This document shows positions 13,801-28,800 of a DNA stretch of 64,000 bases, piece by piece. Position numbers and translations under genes: made by a program. Position 1 is the first letter of the stretch. The number at the start of each line of letters is the position of its first letter. The DNA is from Limnoperna fortunei (lineage: Eukaryota > Mollusca > Bivalvia > Mytilida > Modiolidae). The DNA lies in the NCBI GenBank assembly GCA_944474755.1, contig OX104120.1, positions 24,644,242 to 24,708,241 on the forward strand. Reading direction: 5' to 3'. The notes under the pieces were generated by a model, which saw only the letters and a program-made list of their open reading frames with translations, ran no database searches and was not told the origin of the DNA.

Positions 13801-16800
13801 GGAGTCGATTACACAAAAAGGTACCAACTTCTGCAAATGTTCTGAAAAATGACTAAGTTACCATTTCTAGAAAATTAGGAAAAAAATCCTGGAACAATTC
13901 CATAATAGCAGGTGCACAACTTCAATACATGTGCAATCTTTCTGTGAAGTTTCAGAGATCTGGATTGAAAACTGTAGGAGGAGCTGATTACACAAAATAG
14001 ATACCCTATTTTAACAGCAACTGAACCCTACCCCCCCCCCCCCCCCCCCCTGCCCCAACTTCACCATAATATAACCCAGGTTTGCACTTCATGCAACCGG
14101 CCCAAAAAAGTAAAAGAAACATAACAATATCACCTGCAATTTTTATAAACAAGACATTAATTTAATGTGGCCCAGGCACATTTTGTAGGGTGGTCACATG
14201 AAAAAAAATCCTTCAAAGACAGAATGTCCGGATTTCGTTTAACAGGAAGTAGGTGAGCAACAGACCTGAAATCGAATCCCACATTATGGATAGGCCATGC
14301 TGATGCTGCATACCAAATTTCAAGAGAATGTGATTAGTAGTTGCTGAGAAAACTGTTACAAACATTTTATCCCGGCCCTCCCAACATTCACCATAGTCGC
14401 AATGAATTACAGCAAATAAAATTCACCACCATTATTTTCTGATTCATACTTTCTGTGCAGTAGGCAACACAATACCAAAATACTGTATTCCATAAAAACT
14501 GCTGCAAAATGCATCTGATTAAGCCAGTACATGGAACTTGTCGAAAATAATTTAATTTGATGTGTTTGGAGTTATAGCTGTCAAATTAATAGGTTTATCA
14601 TAAATTTGATGACCAGCAATTAATATCTAAAGAATGTAATGGGAAAAGAAAATGAGAGTGAAAATAAACTATTATTGTTTACATGTGATAACAGGGATTT
14701 TTGTGACACTGGGAAAATTCTGATATTTCAGCCCTATCATTTAAAATCAATTAATGCGATTATACATAGACCTGTAATATGCATTTCCAGGTATACAAAC
14801 CAAACATATATTTCTGTTGTTGATGTGATGTGTCTTCCTGGAAGATATATGGGGTTATCAGACTTAGTTGGAGGGGTATAATCCACTACAACGGGGTTAG
14901 ACGTCTTGGTAGTTGTTCGTCCAGCAAAATCAGTTCCTGTAAAATCCGAATAAAAGCCATTCTTACATGCATTATGCTGTAAACTATATTAAGCTCTCAA
15001 AGCTGCTTTGTACTCTGAATTGTTTGGCTACTACTAAGTTTAGCTTTCTATCAAAGGTCGGAGGTTTTAGCTGAAAAATTGCTGAAAGTGGCATTAAAAC
15101 AACATCCAAATCCAAATATTAGCTTTGAGAACATTGTCAGTGTTGCATTTTTTGTCTCCATATATATTTTATTACCTATTCATTATTTTACAAATTACTG
15201 ACAAAAATTGTTAATTAATTCAAGCTGATCAAACTTTGTTATTAATACTTGAAGCACTACCTTTAACAGTAGCATAGTAGACATATCCATTCTGTAGACG
15301 CAGACCATGAAATACTTTATGGTTAACCACACCCACGCTCCCATAAGGTACCACATCATTGGCTCCATCAGATGTTCCTTAATAGGTAAAGCTGGAGTTA
15401 TTTATAAACTGTCATATTAATATATTATACAATTACTGCCCTTTATAAGGGTAATAACCCTTTCCAGATTTAACAAGTGTGGACTGTGAGCACGCTCACA
15501 AATCGATACCCCCGCTTCGCTTTCAAGTCCAATTATCTCCCCTTAATGATATCCGAGGTCAATGAAAACCCTTCATGCACATCTACATATAATGTACTTC
15601 CTTTATGCTAAGTTTCATTAAATTTCATCAAGCGGTTTAGGAGGAGTTGCACTTATGATGTCTCCCAGTGAATACTATATTTAAAAAGTCTCCCAGTGAA
15701 TACTATATTTAAAAAGTCTAAGTCCAATTATCTCCCCTGAATAATATCCAACAGCGACGAAAATTCTTCATGCACATCTACATATGATGTACTTCCTCCA
15801 TGTAAAGTTTCATAAAAATCTATGAAGAAGTTTAGGAGGAGAAGCGCTTACAAGGGATGTGGACAGACGCACAGACAGACGCATGGACAGACAGACGGAC
15901 AGACAGACAGGGTGATTCCTATATACACCCTCAAACAAGTTTGTGGGGGTATAATAACTTTGGATATTATGTGAAGTCAATTAAAGACCATAACTGTATT
16001 ATTATACATAACACAAACAAAAACATGTGAATACTTTGATGGGCTTGTGTAGTGACATGGTCACCTTTCAACTTTGGCATGCATTTGCACATCAAAAAAT
16101 TGCTATGGAAATAACTAGTTATTTTTTTGACATGCAAAAGTGCACAAAATTTGAAAGAGTGTTTTTGTCTATATGCAAATACCCAAATAGTTATTTAACC
16201 TTAATGCAGTTTTGAGCCAGAAAAATAGTTCATACTACTAACATCTATAATATACTAGTATTAGTTTATATTGTACAGTATAATAATATACAATTATGGC
16301 CTTTAATTGACTTCAGGTAATATCCATAATTATGAAATCAAGAAAGTAAAAATAACTCTTTCGAGATTTAATCATTTGGATATTACCTGAAGTCAATTAA
16401 AGGCCATAACTGTATTATTATACTGAACTAAACACAAACAAGATCAAGTCATAACTGATTAATCCTTTTAAATTTGGCTAGCCTTTATTGCACATCAAAA
16501 TAGTTATTTCCCCTTTCAAATTTGGCAGGCTCTGGCACATCAAACACACAACTAGTTATTTCGTCTACGTGCACATTCCCAGACAGTTATTTTAACCAAG
16601 TGTCGTTTAGAGCGAGAACAAAACAGTTATTGCTCCTAATATCTTATTTATTTTAGTACTTGTTTCCAAAGTAAAGTATAATAATATTAGTTATTTCCTT
16701 TATAATAGAGAGTTCTTGCCAAAAATGTGTGAATATTGTTCTGAACAGAATATTCTATTGCACAATCTTGCAACAAATATTCTGCAATGAATAATATGTA

Positions 16801-19800
16801 ACAATATTTGTGCCAAAAGTCTTTTAATGTACAGCAAAACTTTAACCAAATCAATGTAACATGTCATTGTCATCACAATTCGTAAGTAATACTGCACAGT
16901 GTGGAATACATGAGAATACTGCACAGTGTGGAATACATGAGAATACTGCACAGTGTGGAATACATGAGAATACTCACAGTGTGGAATACATGAGAATACT
17001 GCACAGTGTGGAATACATGAGAATACTGCACATGGGGTATCAACTACAGAAAATATTATAATGCTATATAATAACCAAATATATACAATCTATAATGTAA
17101 GTATAGTCTATGATACTAGTATCACCAGTAATTTAATATCAGTAAATCTCTGCATAATGGTTCGTGCTTAATATCAAACAACCTTATTGTATAGTACCAG
17201 AAATCTATTTCCATGCCAAAATATGGCATTAAAACTTCAAAGGTTGGGTTTTTTTTGTTTAGCTTTACACGTTAAAGGTTTATTATTTTTTTTAATTATT
17301 TGATTGTGGGAGGATGCCATAGTTCTTTGTGAGAACCTGCAACTATTTGAAAGATTGACTGGCAAAGCCAGCTGTCAATGAAGGCTGGATCCAAGCAAAT
17401 CCAATCAAAAGACAAGATCGCACTTTCAACCCCATTGGTGAAACACAAGTAATCAGTCAATATGAATAACTACCTATACCGTACTGCCACAAAGGTCCAC
17501 AGAAGCAAATGATATGAGGCCCATGTACATGATACATGTTGTCTTACAGTTTTGAATCATGTTATATTACTTATTTCTAGTTATAATAGTCTACTGAGCA
17601 TGTATATGTAAAGTGAAACAAATTTGTTAAATAAGAGACTGTCTGAAAATTTATTTTTTAATTCTTAAAAATTTGTCCCATTGTTAAAAATACTTCAGAA
17701 TTGTATTTTTTCTCAAAAATTCAAGTATTTTAAATTAATATAAAAGAGTCTGTGATTTCTTTGTTTATGTGGTAGGTCCAGTTTTCCTCTAGTACTCTGG
17801 GTTCCTACACAAATAACTGAACACCATAATATATCTGAAAGTTGCTGAAAGTGGCATACAACACCATTCAATTGTTCATTTAGTAATTTCATAGAACAAT
17901 ATCAGTGTCAAAAATAGCCTAAATTTTGTGTATGTCATTAAATCTGAGTACAACCAAATTTCAACAGCAAAGAATATTAACACCATGTGCAGTTATTGTC
18001 ATTTCTAATCAGTAAAGAAATAATTAATGCCATTTTGTTGAAGATCTTTTGCACAGGGAGAAGTGCACTTAAAATCACAGAATTGTGTTGTCTGTACAGT
18101 ACACATGTAGTATATTGCCCAATGTCAGAGGGATTTAGCACTGTAAGAAAATTTACCTATGCCAACAACATACTCCATAATACCAGTTGGGTTAGGTCCC
18201 GTATCAAATTCTTCTACATCAATAAAAGACTCCCAATTTACATATATCTCTGTCATGGAATTCTGAAAATATATAAGATAGTTAGAAATTTCACTTAAAA
18301 ATAACTGAAAATGTGCTTCGGTCAATGCTTTCATACATCAATGAAACTTCAAAAGTATGCATTCAATTCTTAAATGAAGTCATCTTCATAAAAAAAGCTT
18401 TAATGTACAAAGGTTTACCTGAGGTGGGATTGATGAATAGTCCAATACAGTAATAGACCTAAAATCTATATATCCTGAACTTTCATGGTGGGATATAACA
18501 ATTTTAAAAAGTATGACAGTAAGCATTATATGCAGTTATAATTTTTTAGTTCTTTTTTTTTTTTAATTTTGGAGTATACAAGGTTTTAAAAAAAATATTA
18601 GAAATTCAATAACCAGTCTTGAAGATTATGTTAAATAAAAGATCATGAGCCTAATAAGACTTAATAGTTGATATTTATATTTAATGTGTACAGTTTATTC
18701 CGTTTTAGACAAAAAAAGTATCATTTCAATATTAAATTTATGCCAGAATTTTCAAAGAAAAATTTTTAACCTGGGAAATTTATTTTTGCCATAAATGCAA
18801 TTGTAGTCATCTGAAGCTGTTGTCTGTTCATTTTAATTGTTTTGAGAATCCTAAAATTATACAAAAATCTGTTAAAGGATATTACAATAAAAAAAATTTT
18901 GTATATGTGAAATGCATATTGGTTATCATTTAATACATGTATGACAAGATTTACAGCTTTTTAAATACAAGTAATGAAGTGGAATTAGGTTACCTAAAAA
19001 TCCTAGTTGTCAGAAAAAAGTTTTCACAATAAATGAGTGCAAATTAGCTAAAAAGTTTAATATTTCAAAAAACAATTGTTAGTATAGCTTTCTGTCTGCA
19101 AGATGACACGTTCTGACTCCATGTGTACACGAGACTTTTTTTAACAGAAANNNNNNNNNNNNNNNNNNNNNNNNNNNNNNNNNNNNNNNNNNNNNNNNNN
19201 NNNNNNNNNNNNNNNNNNNNNNNNNNNNNNNNNNNNNNNNNNNNNNNNNNNNNNNNNNNNNNNNNNNNNNNNNNNNNNNNNNNNNNNNNNNNNNNNNNNN
19301 NNNNNNNNNNNNNNNNNNNNNNNNNNNNNNNNNNNNNNNNNNNNNNNNNNCTGATTTTATACACAACTACACATGGTGTTCTTACTGCTACCAAATTTCA
19401 AAATTCTGATCAGTAGTTCATGAGAAGCACTCACAAGTTGCTTCATACATATATATTTATAAATGTCTAAAGTTCAAAAAGGTAATAACTCCTGCAAAAA
19501 TATCCTGTCATAATCTCCTGTTGATTTACAACTACATATGGTTTCCTTCATTCCTACAAAGTTCCATAAAATTCAGCAGCCATATGCTCAAAAAATCGTA
19601 GACGTAATTTGAAACGTAGCGTAAGTTTACGTCTGTTTGAATATTCTCAAAGATTCGTAGTTGTAAGTTATGTGTAAAATTGATCGTAAACTTACGTCTG
19701 CTCCTGAGCGCTCGTAAGTCCTAGCCTCCCTCATAATTTAGCAGAGAAATCGTTTTTCAAGCCATTCACTACTTAGCATCATTGATTTTGTTCACATGAC

Positions 19801-22800
19801 ATAGAAGGACGAAAAACATTCAAAATTCAAATATTTTGAAAAATGTGTTACTTATGGGGAATAACTCTTACAAAAATTTATATATAATTTTAAAAGAAAG
19901 AAACAACAACCAAATTTATGAATAAACGTTCCAGAAATTAAACGTTTCCTATATGATTTGCGATTTTACATCATGCTGTTTTTATATATGTTAAAAATGG
20001 GATTAGGTTATTTATTGCTTTATTATAACACGAAACTACTCATTAATTTCTACACTGAAGAAACGTAACCTTAAAAAAGGTCTTGTTGCACGTTACGGTA
20101 AATTGACAGATTATTTTTTAAAACACATATTCAAAATTATGCAACACACCAATTAATATCGTGACTTTATTTTATTTATTTATTTATTATTTTTTTTAAT
20201 ATCACTTTAGCCAAATATAAATCCGTATTTACTTCCACCAGTCAACTGCTTTGTGAGGTTATGCAATTAAAAAACTGTAATAATTTAAGTACTTTGAGGT
20301 AATTATTTCTCTTTCAACGTTTATTTCCAAAGTGAAAGAAGTAACTGAGCATGCGTGATAAGGCTACGTGCAAAACGTAAGATTTACGATTGCTATTTTA
20401 CGTGCAAAAATGCGATTACTTTCGAGAATACAAACAATCGTAGACGTAAACGTAAAGTTACGACTATCTTATCTTTACACGTAAGTGAAAATTTACGATT
20501 TTTTGAGAATATGGCTGCTGATCAGTAGTTACAGAAGAGTTGCAAAATAAAAATACATCTCTATATGGCATAATAAAAGTGCTGCCCTTTCCACCCAAAT
20601 ATATCAACAGCTAAAAGACAGAGGAAATTGTGCTGAATTACTACCGATAACTCTTTCCAATAAATAATTAAATCATAATTGACTTTTAAAATAAATTTAC
20701 TAAAATGATGAAAACAAGTAAATAGTCCTTTTTACTCTAGAAAACAGTAGAAAATTTACTATTATAATCCCTTTAATCTGTAAATAACCATTGACAATGT
20801 TCCAAAGCTGAATTCATTGGAAAAAACTCCACTCAAAATCTTCAAAACATTTAATAATTTTTTGTACAACAATGGTGAAAAGTTCAGCCTTTTTGTATAC
20901 CTTAAATCATGATAAAGACTGGAAAAGGCAAAACTGATAAAACGAGGAACCCATCAAAATTAGATATCTAGAGAGCCTGTCGTTTACCTGTTAACAGAAG
21001 TCCATCAAATAAAAATTGGTAGATAATTTATGCTGACAGCCTGTAAATTTCAGTTGACAAGGGAATTTCAATTAGCTCTATCGCAAGCATTACTCCTACA
21101 AAATTACATTTTATATGGCTTTGTATTTCAGTGAATAATTAAATTAGAGCCAATAAGACTTAAGATATCTCATGGCCATTTTGACACCAATAGCATAAAT
21201 TGGAGAACTTTGTAAGGACATGCTATATGTTAATACTGTAAAGTTGTTGTCCATCTGGCTTCATAGTTTCTGAGAAACAAAACTGAAAATGTTAGACAAC
21301 CAAAAACTATGATTACTATGGTAACCTTGTTTGATGTCTGATCAGCAAAATCCAAAAGGGCTTGAAACCAGAGGAAAGGATACAGAAAATTTCAGCCAAT
21401 CAGAGACAAGAACTCTCATGACGAAATTGTTAATTGTTTTGACTACAACGAAATAAGAAATACACACTGTTTATACCAAGTTACAAAACATTTGGTTTTA
21501 TAATACTTTCTGAATAGAAGACTTTACATTTCAAACAATCAGAAACATGGATTGCAGAGGATGGAATTATTTTGCTTCCATGCAAGAATGAAATTAGAAA
21601 TCTTTGTAAAGGGGTCCTCTCATAAAGAATTTGTACCAAGTTACAAAACATTTGGACATATTTTAAACTTCAGCCGGTCAGACACAAGCTTAAATTGACA
21701 GCAAAATTTTTACATTTATAGTGGTGTATGAGTCTTGGTTACAATTGTCTGAAGAGAGCTTATGAACTATAATATGAAAACAAAAATTTTGCTGTCATAT
21801 AAAGATTCAAGGTCATTTATATAAGAACATGACTTGTCATGGTCAAGCACTTTACTACAAGTTACCTGTTGTGCCACATCTTATGTTATCAACATGAGAA
21901 CAGGGGTCATCTAATGTCAATGTGCTTGTCTGTTTATAATATGATGTGACATCAATACTCTGAGCCTTCAGTATGGCATATTTATAATCTCTATGACGGA
22001 GTGTTGGCCACACTGCAGACAGGATGTTATGGTAGGGAGTATAGTCAACATCTGCAGTAGTCCACAGTGCATTCTTCTCAAGAAAAATGGGTTTTCCGAT
22101 TCCATCTGAAAAAATGTTTACAATATAATGAATGATATTTATAAAATTAAAATATAATCTTTACAAATTTGCAGCACCTGCAATATTTCAAATCACCATA
22201 TCATAATTACCTCCCCTCCCTGCTTAAAAAAACTGGAGGCTCTTAAGAGCCTGTATCGCTGACTTACAAAAAAACTTTTTTAAGAGACATGACTTTTCTT
22301 GCGAATTTTGTTATTAAATGATAATGAGTTTATGTGACGATGCTGTTTCTATGAATGTTGCCATGTTGAATTTCCAATCAGCATTAATATGTAGGACAGT
22401 TTCCGAGAAGAAGCTGTTTAATTTTTTTTCATAGGTTAGCATGTTAAGTGATGTCCCATGGTGGCAGCAATCTTGAATTTTGGATTCAAACCATACAATA
22501 TCACTTATCCTTCTGACAAGCAGTTTGTGAGGAAACAAATTTCGAAATTTCTGCCAATCAGAATGTATTTTAAGCTCTGGCAGCCATGTTGAATTTCCTA
22601 TCAGCTCGAACAAATCAAAATAATAAGATTACTATCAAAGATTCACTTCTGCATTATTTGGTTTAATTGTGTGGAACAGTTTCGGAGAAGAAGCTGTTTG
22701 TATGGTTTTTCCCATAAGGTCCTATGTTAAGCTGTGTTCCACGGTGGTGGCCATCTTGTTTTTTGATCGTCACAAAAAACTCAAACTTTGTAGAGGACCA

Positions 22801-25800
22801 TCTAAGGTATATTTATGCAATATTTCAAATCAATCTGCCATGCAGTTTGAAACATAAATTTTTTTTGAAATTTCAGCTAATCAGATCCCATTAGTGGCCC
22901 TGGAAACGAAGTTCAATTTGCAACTGGCTTGCAAAAAACTCAAAATAATAAGATAAATATGCAACCTTCATTTCTTCATAATTTGGCTTCATTTTGTGGA
23001 ACAGTTTCCGAGAAGAAGTTGTCTGTATGTTTTTCCCTTAAGGTCCTATGTTAAACGAAGTCCTGCGATGGTGGCCATCTTGGATTTTGGATCAGCACAA
23101 AAAACTCAAACTTGGTAGAGGACCATCTAATGTACATTCCTGCAATATTTCAAATCAATCTGCCATGCGGTTTATTGGAAGAAGAATTTTGAAATTCAGC
23201 CAATCAGAACACATAAGTGTCCCTGGAAGCCATGTTGAATTTGAAATTGGCTCGAAAAACTCAAAATAATAAGAAAACTATTCAATCTTCATTTCTTCAT
23301 AATTTGGATTCATTTTGTGGAACAATGTTCGAGAAGAAATTGTTTGTATGTTTTTCTCATAGGGCTGTATGTTAAACTATGCCCTGTGATGGCGGCCATT
23401 ATGGATTTTGGATCAGCACAAAAACTCAAACTTTGTAGAGAACAATCAAAGGTAGATTTCTGCAATATTTCAAATTAATCTGACAAGCAGTTTATGAGAA
23501 GTTTTTTTGAAATTCAGCCAATTAGAATGCAATAATGGTCCTGGCAGCCATGTTTCGTATTTGATCAGCACCAAAAACTCAAACTTTGTTAAGAACCACC
23601 CATTAAACATTCATGCTAAGTTTGGTTCCAATTGGCCAAGTGGTTTTGGAGAAGAAGATTGAAATGTGAAAAGTTTACGGCTGCAGACGAGGACAGACGC
23701 CAAGTGATGAGAATAGCTCACGCTGACCCTCTGGGTCAGATGAGCAAAAAAAACTATTATTTAAGACAGCTATCCATAAATTAAAAACATTAGTTGTCAG
23801 CCAATTATTTGGTTTTTTCTTTTGTTTTTCTGAATGGCATAAATTACAAGACAAATTTCTCCAAATATCACTTTTCTTTGTTTTATCTATTCCATGAAGG
23901 TAGTTTAAGTGTACAAGTTTTTAACCCAATATATCAAGCTTAGGATAACAAAATAATCATTTGCACTTAATTAAAAGCATAACTAGAATACACCAAATGT
24001 TGAATATCCAAACTTGAACTTTACATTTGATATATATCTGAAACTAGAGTTAAGATTTCAAGTTGATATAATATATAGATCTTCAGTAAATGCTCACAAA
24101 TGAATAAAAACATCATTCTGCACACAATTAAGGGGCATTACTCAGTACTTGACACATGTGGAATATCTCAAATTTGAACATGACTTGAAATGTTTTCATT
24201 TTAAACTAGTTCAACATGGACCTGCACTAAGTCGTGCTAAGTATACCCCACTCGACCATTTTTCAGCTCGGAAACAGGAAGTAGATAACTGACTGACCTG
24301 GAAAGGGGAGGCACAGTACAACTTTTCATGATAAAGCTGTGCACCAAATTCAAAATCAATCCCTTTAGTAGAAGTAGAGAAATCTGTTAAAAAAGTATGC
24401 ACCAGATGGACAGACAGACAGACAAGCTGTTTGCAATATAACCCCCTCTCTTACGAGTGGTGGTATAATATTTTAGGGAAGTGGATATCTAAAACTGTAT
24501 GAAAATGAAAATCCAACATTCTGCCTGTCATACATCAAACCAATATCGTCAGTTACAACTCGCTGCAAATTAACTAATGACCTATTTTGATCAAAAATAG
24601 TTTTAGAACAAAATAAACTACATGCTTCCAAGAGCCTTTAATCACTCACCTGGAACAAATGACTTCCAGCTATCTTTTACTAATATGTTCTATTTTTAGT
24701 AACAGTGGCCATCTTTGTCCATTGATCAACACCCTGGACTAAGCAAGTTAGAAAAAGATTGCTAAGTGGTTACAGAGAAGATTTTTTTTAAATGTTAATG
24801 ATGGCCAGACGACAGACAGGCACAGCATGGATGACAGACAACTGCCCTGGTGAGCTAAACAAACAGGTTTTAGGTTTTTAAATTTTTTTTTAATTTCAAT
24901 CCTTACAGAAATTTAGAAGGAAACACAAAAACAGAAATTTTAAACAACAACTGATAGCAATTCCTAACTCTTCTTTGCATCATAACTCAACAGGATAAGT
25001 CTTGCCTAATGAACTCACCTGTATTACCAGGTAAACCTTTAGCATCAATGACAATGTTTGGAATAATCAGCTTTGGATTAAAGGCATCACATTGTTTTAT
25101 CTCCAGGGAAACCAATGAATACATCTTGACTTGGTTAAATCCACGCACAGAAAATCTCTTACATTTGGAGAAATCCATCTTTCCTGTCAGGATTACTTCA
25201 AAGGACATCTGTTAAAAAAAAATCCAGTAAAGGCCATTATGGTTATACCATAATGTTTTTCATGAGAATAATTAATTCTGACACCATCATTTAGATGACA
25301 ATAATCTGTTAGTAAGGACACAAGACTGAGAATGCTCAAACTTGTATTAAACAAAACTAGTAAAAGTCCTTTAACTTTGTTCAATCCCCTTTTAAGCTCA
25401 GGGTCTGGTGAGTAGCCATTAAAACAATGTAAATCACTATAAGACATGTAAGTCAAGTCATTATTAGCTTCTTGGCACCTCTTAATAAACAAATAAAAAA
25501 AATTAAAGCACAGTCTGTCATATCCAACTCAATTATGTATATTTAAAGATGATCCAGCAGTGAAATGTTTTTGTTCATGATAAAAAAAAGAAACCTGGAC
25601 AAAGTAATTAATGCCCCCTCCCACCATACTTATTTCACAGAGCTGTATTATAACTGATATTAAAATATCACTACCTTGGAAATTGTAATGCAGAGCTCTT
25701 TGGAAGACAACCCACCTTGGGTAAACAACTAAATGTTCACCTTGTGTGAAAGCCACAATTGAATATTATTTAAATGAAAGTTCAAGGACTGTAATTTTTG

Positions 25801-28800
25801 TAAAAATCAGCTGAGCGGAACAAAAATTAACTTGATCTGCAACTTATTACTGTTGACTCACTTATCAAAAATCAGCAAAATATCTACAAGCATTTACAAA
25901 AAAGTCCAGAAAAAATATAGCACGAACACAGGTAAAACAATATCCCCCAACTGGTAGTTGCAGGGGCATAAAAAAAATGCTGCTCTGCCTCATCCGAAAG
26001 TTGGTCCAAGAATTTTCTTTACATCTGTACTTACAGTACTGCCAGCTGTTACATTTAGACTGGTCCAGTTTGTGTATGGACTACCTATCACACTCATACA
26101 TGTACTTACAGTACTACCAGCTGTTACATTTAGACTGGTCCAGTTTGTGTACAGACTACTTATCTCCGAGTTGTTAGTGAGACATACTCATACATGTACT
26201 TACAGTACTACCAGCTGTTACATTTAGACTGGTCCAGTTTGTGTACAGACTACTTATCTCAGAGTTGTTAGTGAGACACTCTCATGTATGTACTTACAGT
26301 ACTACCAGCTGTTACATTTAGACTGGTCCAGTTTGTGTACAGACTACTTATCTCAGAGTTGTTAGTGAGACATACTCATACATGTACTTACAGTACTACC
26401 AGCTGTTACATTTAGACTGGTCCAGTTTGTGTACAGACTACTTATTTCAGCGTTGTTAGTGAGAAATACTCATACATGTACTTACAGTACTGCCAGCTGT
26501 TACATTTAGACTGGTCCAGTTTGTGTACAGACTACTTATCTCAGAGTTGTTAGTGAGACATACTCATACATGTACTTACAGTACTACCAGCTGTTACATT
26601 TAGACTGGTCCAGTTTGTGTACAGGTGTGTAAACACTAATCCAATTCTTTAAGATTTTCTACTAAATTTGTTATTTTTTTAATTAGAGCAGCTCTTTTAC
26701 CTTAAGCACAACTTGACCGACATCATATATATCCTGAATCGTACGTGACAGGCCTATGTTCTCTCAAAATTTCATGACCTCTTTAAAACCTTCCAAGAGA
26801 AAACCAGCTTCCGGGGTAAACCCCACTCTAAAAATAGCTCTTTCTTTTCAGAAAATCTTGGTTTATAGGTCATGTAGGGCATGTGACATAAAACATACTA
26901 AACACCATTAGAACAGAGCAAGTTAGGACTCTAAATTTCTCTAATATATTCACCTTTTAGAAAAACTTTCATTCATTAAAATCCAGTTAGTAGTTTTTAA
27001 TATACACTAAGATAAACAGGACTATTTTGTTGTTAAGTACTATTTTCTTATATGTTCCAAATTTGATTGGTCCCCTTTAGTGTCTTGACACCTAAAGAGC
27101 ATGTATTTTTCCATTAAATTGTACAAAATTTTGCCTATTTGTAGCCTAAGTATATCTGACCAACACCCTAAAATTTCTTTGCATTCTATATAACAGTTTT
27201 GGAGAATCGCAGGAAAAGATTCAATGACTGCGCACATACTTAATCAGCACAAACTGTGTTTGCAGATCAAGTAATGCATTATTTGCAATATATTCAATAT
27301 CCTAAGTTCAGATGTAAATTTCAATGTATATCACACATTAACACTATAGTATAACACACTGAATACTAATAAAAACATACATTATATTTATACCTCACAA
27401 ATAAAAAAATTTGAAGTTTCAGGTTGGGGACCAGCCCCCCCCCCCCCTTTTTTTTTTAGATGGCATATTAGATCTCTTATAAACTTTAAATATCTGTAAC
27501 ATTCCTACTAACCCATTTCATATTTCTTGTTGCTCAACAAGATAGAATTGCACCTCAACAAACAATAAAATTCCAAAAAGAACCATTTTAGTATGACCCT
27601 GTCCTATAGTATCAATTGACAAATTCCGCATCTAAAAAATACAAAATAGGCACCATATTCAATATTTGTTGCAACATGGATGTCTTTGCGACCTAATATT
27701 TAGATTGCCTGACTTGCCTGCTACTGAGAAACTCTGAAACAATATATTTTTTAACTCCAAACACACTGTTCTAGGCAGAGAATACAGATTTTATTGCCCA
27801 AAAAATCTAAAATGTTACATAATATAATATTTAGGCTGAAATTTGACACTAGTACGGTTTAGAACCAAATATGTATTTAAAATGAGTAAATGGGTTATAA
27901 TCTTTCATTCTCAAACATTTTCAGGCAAAGGGAGGGAATATGAAAAAATGGTGTTTATGTATTAAAGGTGTGTAAACACTAATGCAATTCTTTAAGATTT
28001 TCTACTAAATTTGTTATTTTTTTAATTAGAGCAGCTCTTTTACCTTAAGCACAACTTGACCGACATCATATATATCCTGAATCATACGTGACAGGCCTAT
28101 GTTCTCTCAAAATTTCATGACCTCTTTAAAACCTTCCAAGAGAAAACCAGCTTCCGGGGTAAACCCCACTCTAAAAATAGCTCTTTCTTTTCAGAAAATC
28201 TTGGTTTATAGGTCATGTAGTGCATGTGACATAAAACATACTAAACACCATTAGAACAGAGCAAGTTAGGACTCTAAATTTCTCTAATATATTCACCTTT
28301 CAGAAAAACTTTCATTCATTAAAATCCAGTTAGTAGTTTTTAATATACACTAAGATAAACAGGACTATTTTGTTGTTAAGTACTATTTTCTTATATGTTC
28401 CAAATTTGATTGGTCCCCTTTAGTGTCTTGACACCTACAGACTACCTATCTCTGAGTTGTTAGTGAGACATACTCATACATGTACTTACAGGACTGCCAG
28501 CTGTTACATTTAGACTGGTCCAGTTTGTGTACAGACTACCTATCTCTGAGTTGTCAGTGAGACATACTCATACATGTACTTACAGTACTACCAGCTGTTA
28601 CATTTAGACTGGTCCAGTTTGTGTATAGACTACTTATCTCAGAGTTGTTAGTGAGACATACTCATACATGTACTTACAGTACTACCAGCTGTTACATTTA
28701 GACTGGTCCAGTTTGTGTAAAGACTACCTATCTCTGAGTTGTTAGTGATGGCATACTGGTACATGTACTTACAGTACTGCCAGCTGTTACATTTAGACTG

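Noticed and set aside
14639..14881. Plus-strand open frame of 80 residues
   Set aside because: Overlaps exon E29 on the minus strand; no splice sites or homology pattern of its own.
19065..19416. Open frames across the N gap
   Set aside because: Mostly unknown residues; the open reading is an artefact of N.
22314..23269. Short open frames in the 300-bp repeat units
   Set aside because: They fall in a repeated non-coding family and differ between units by stops and frameshifts.
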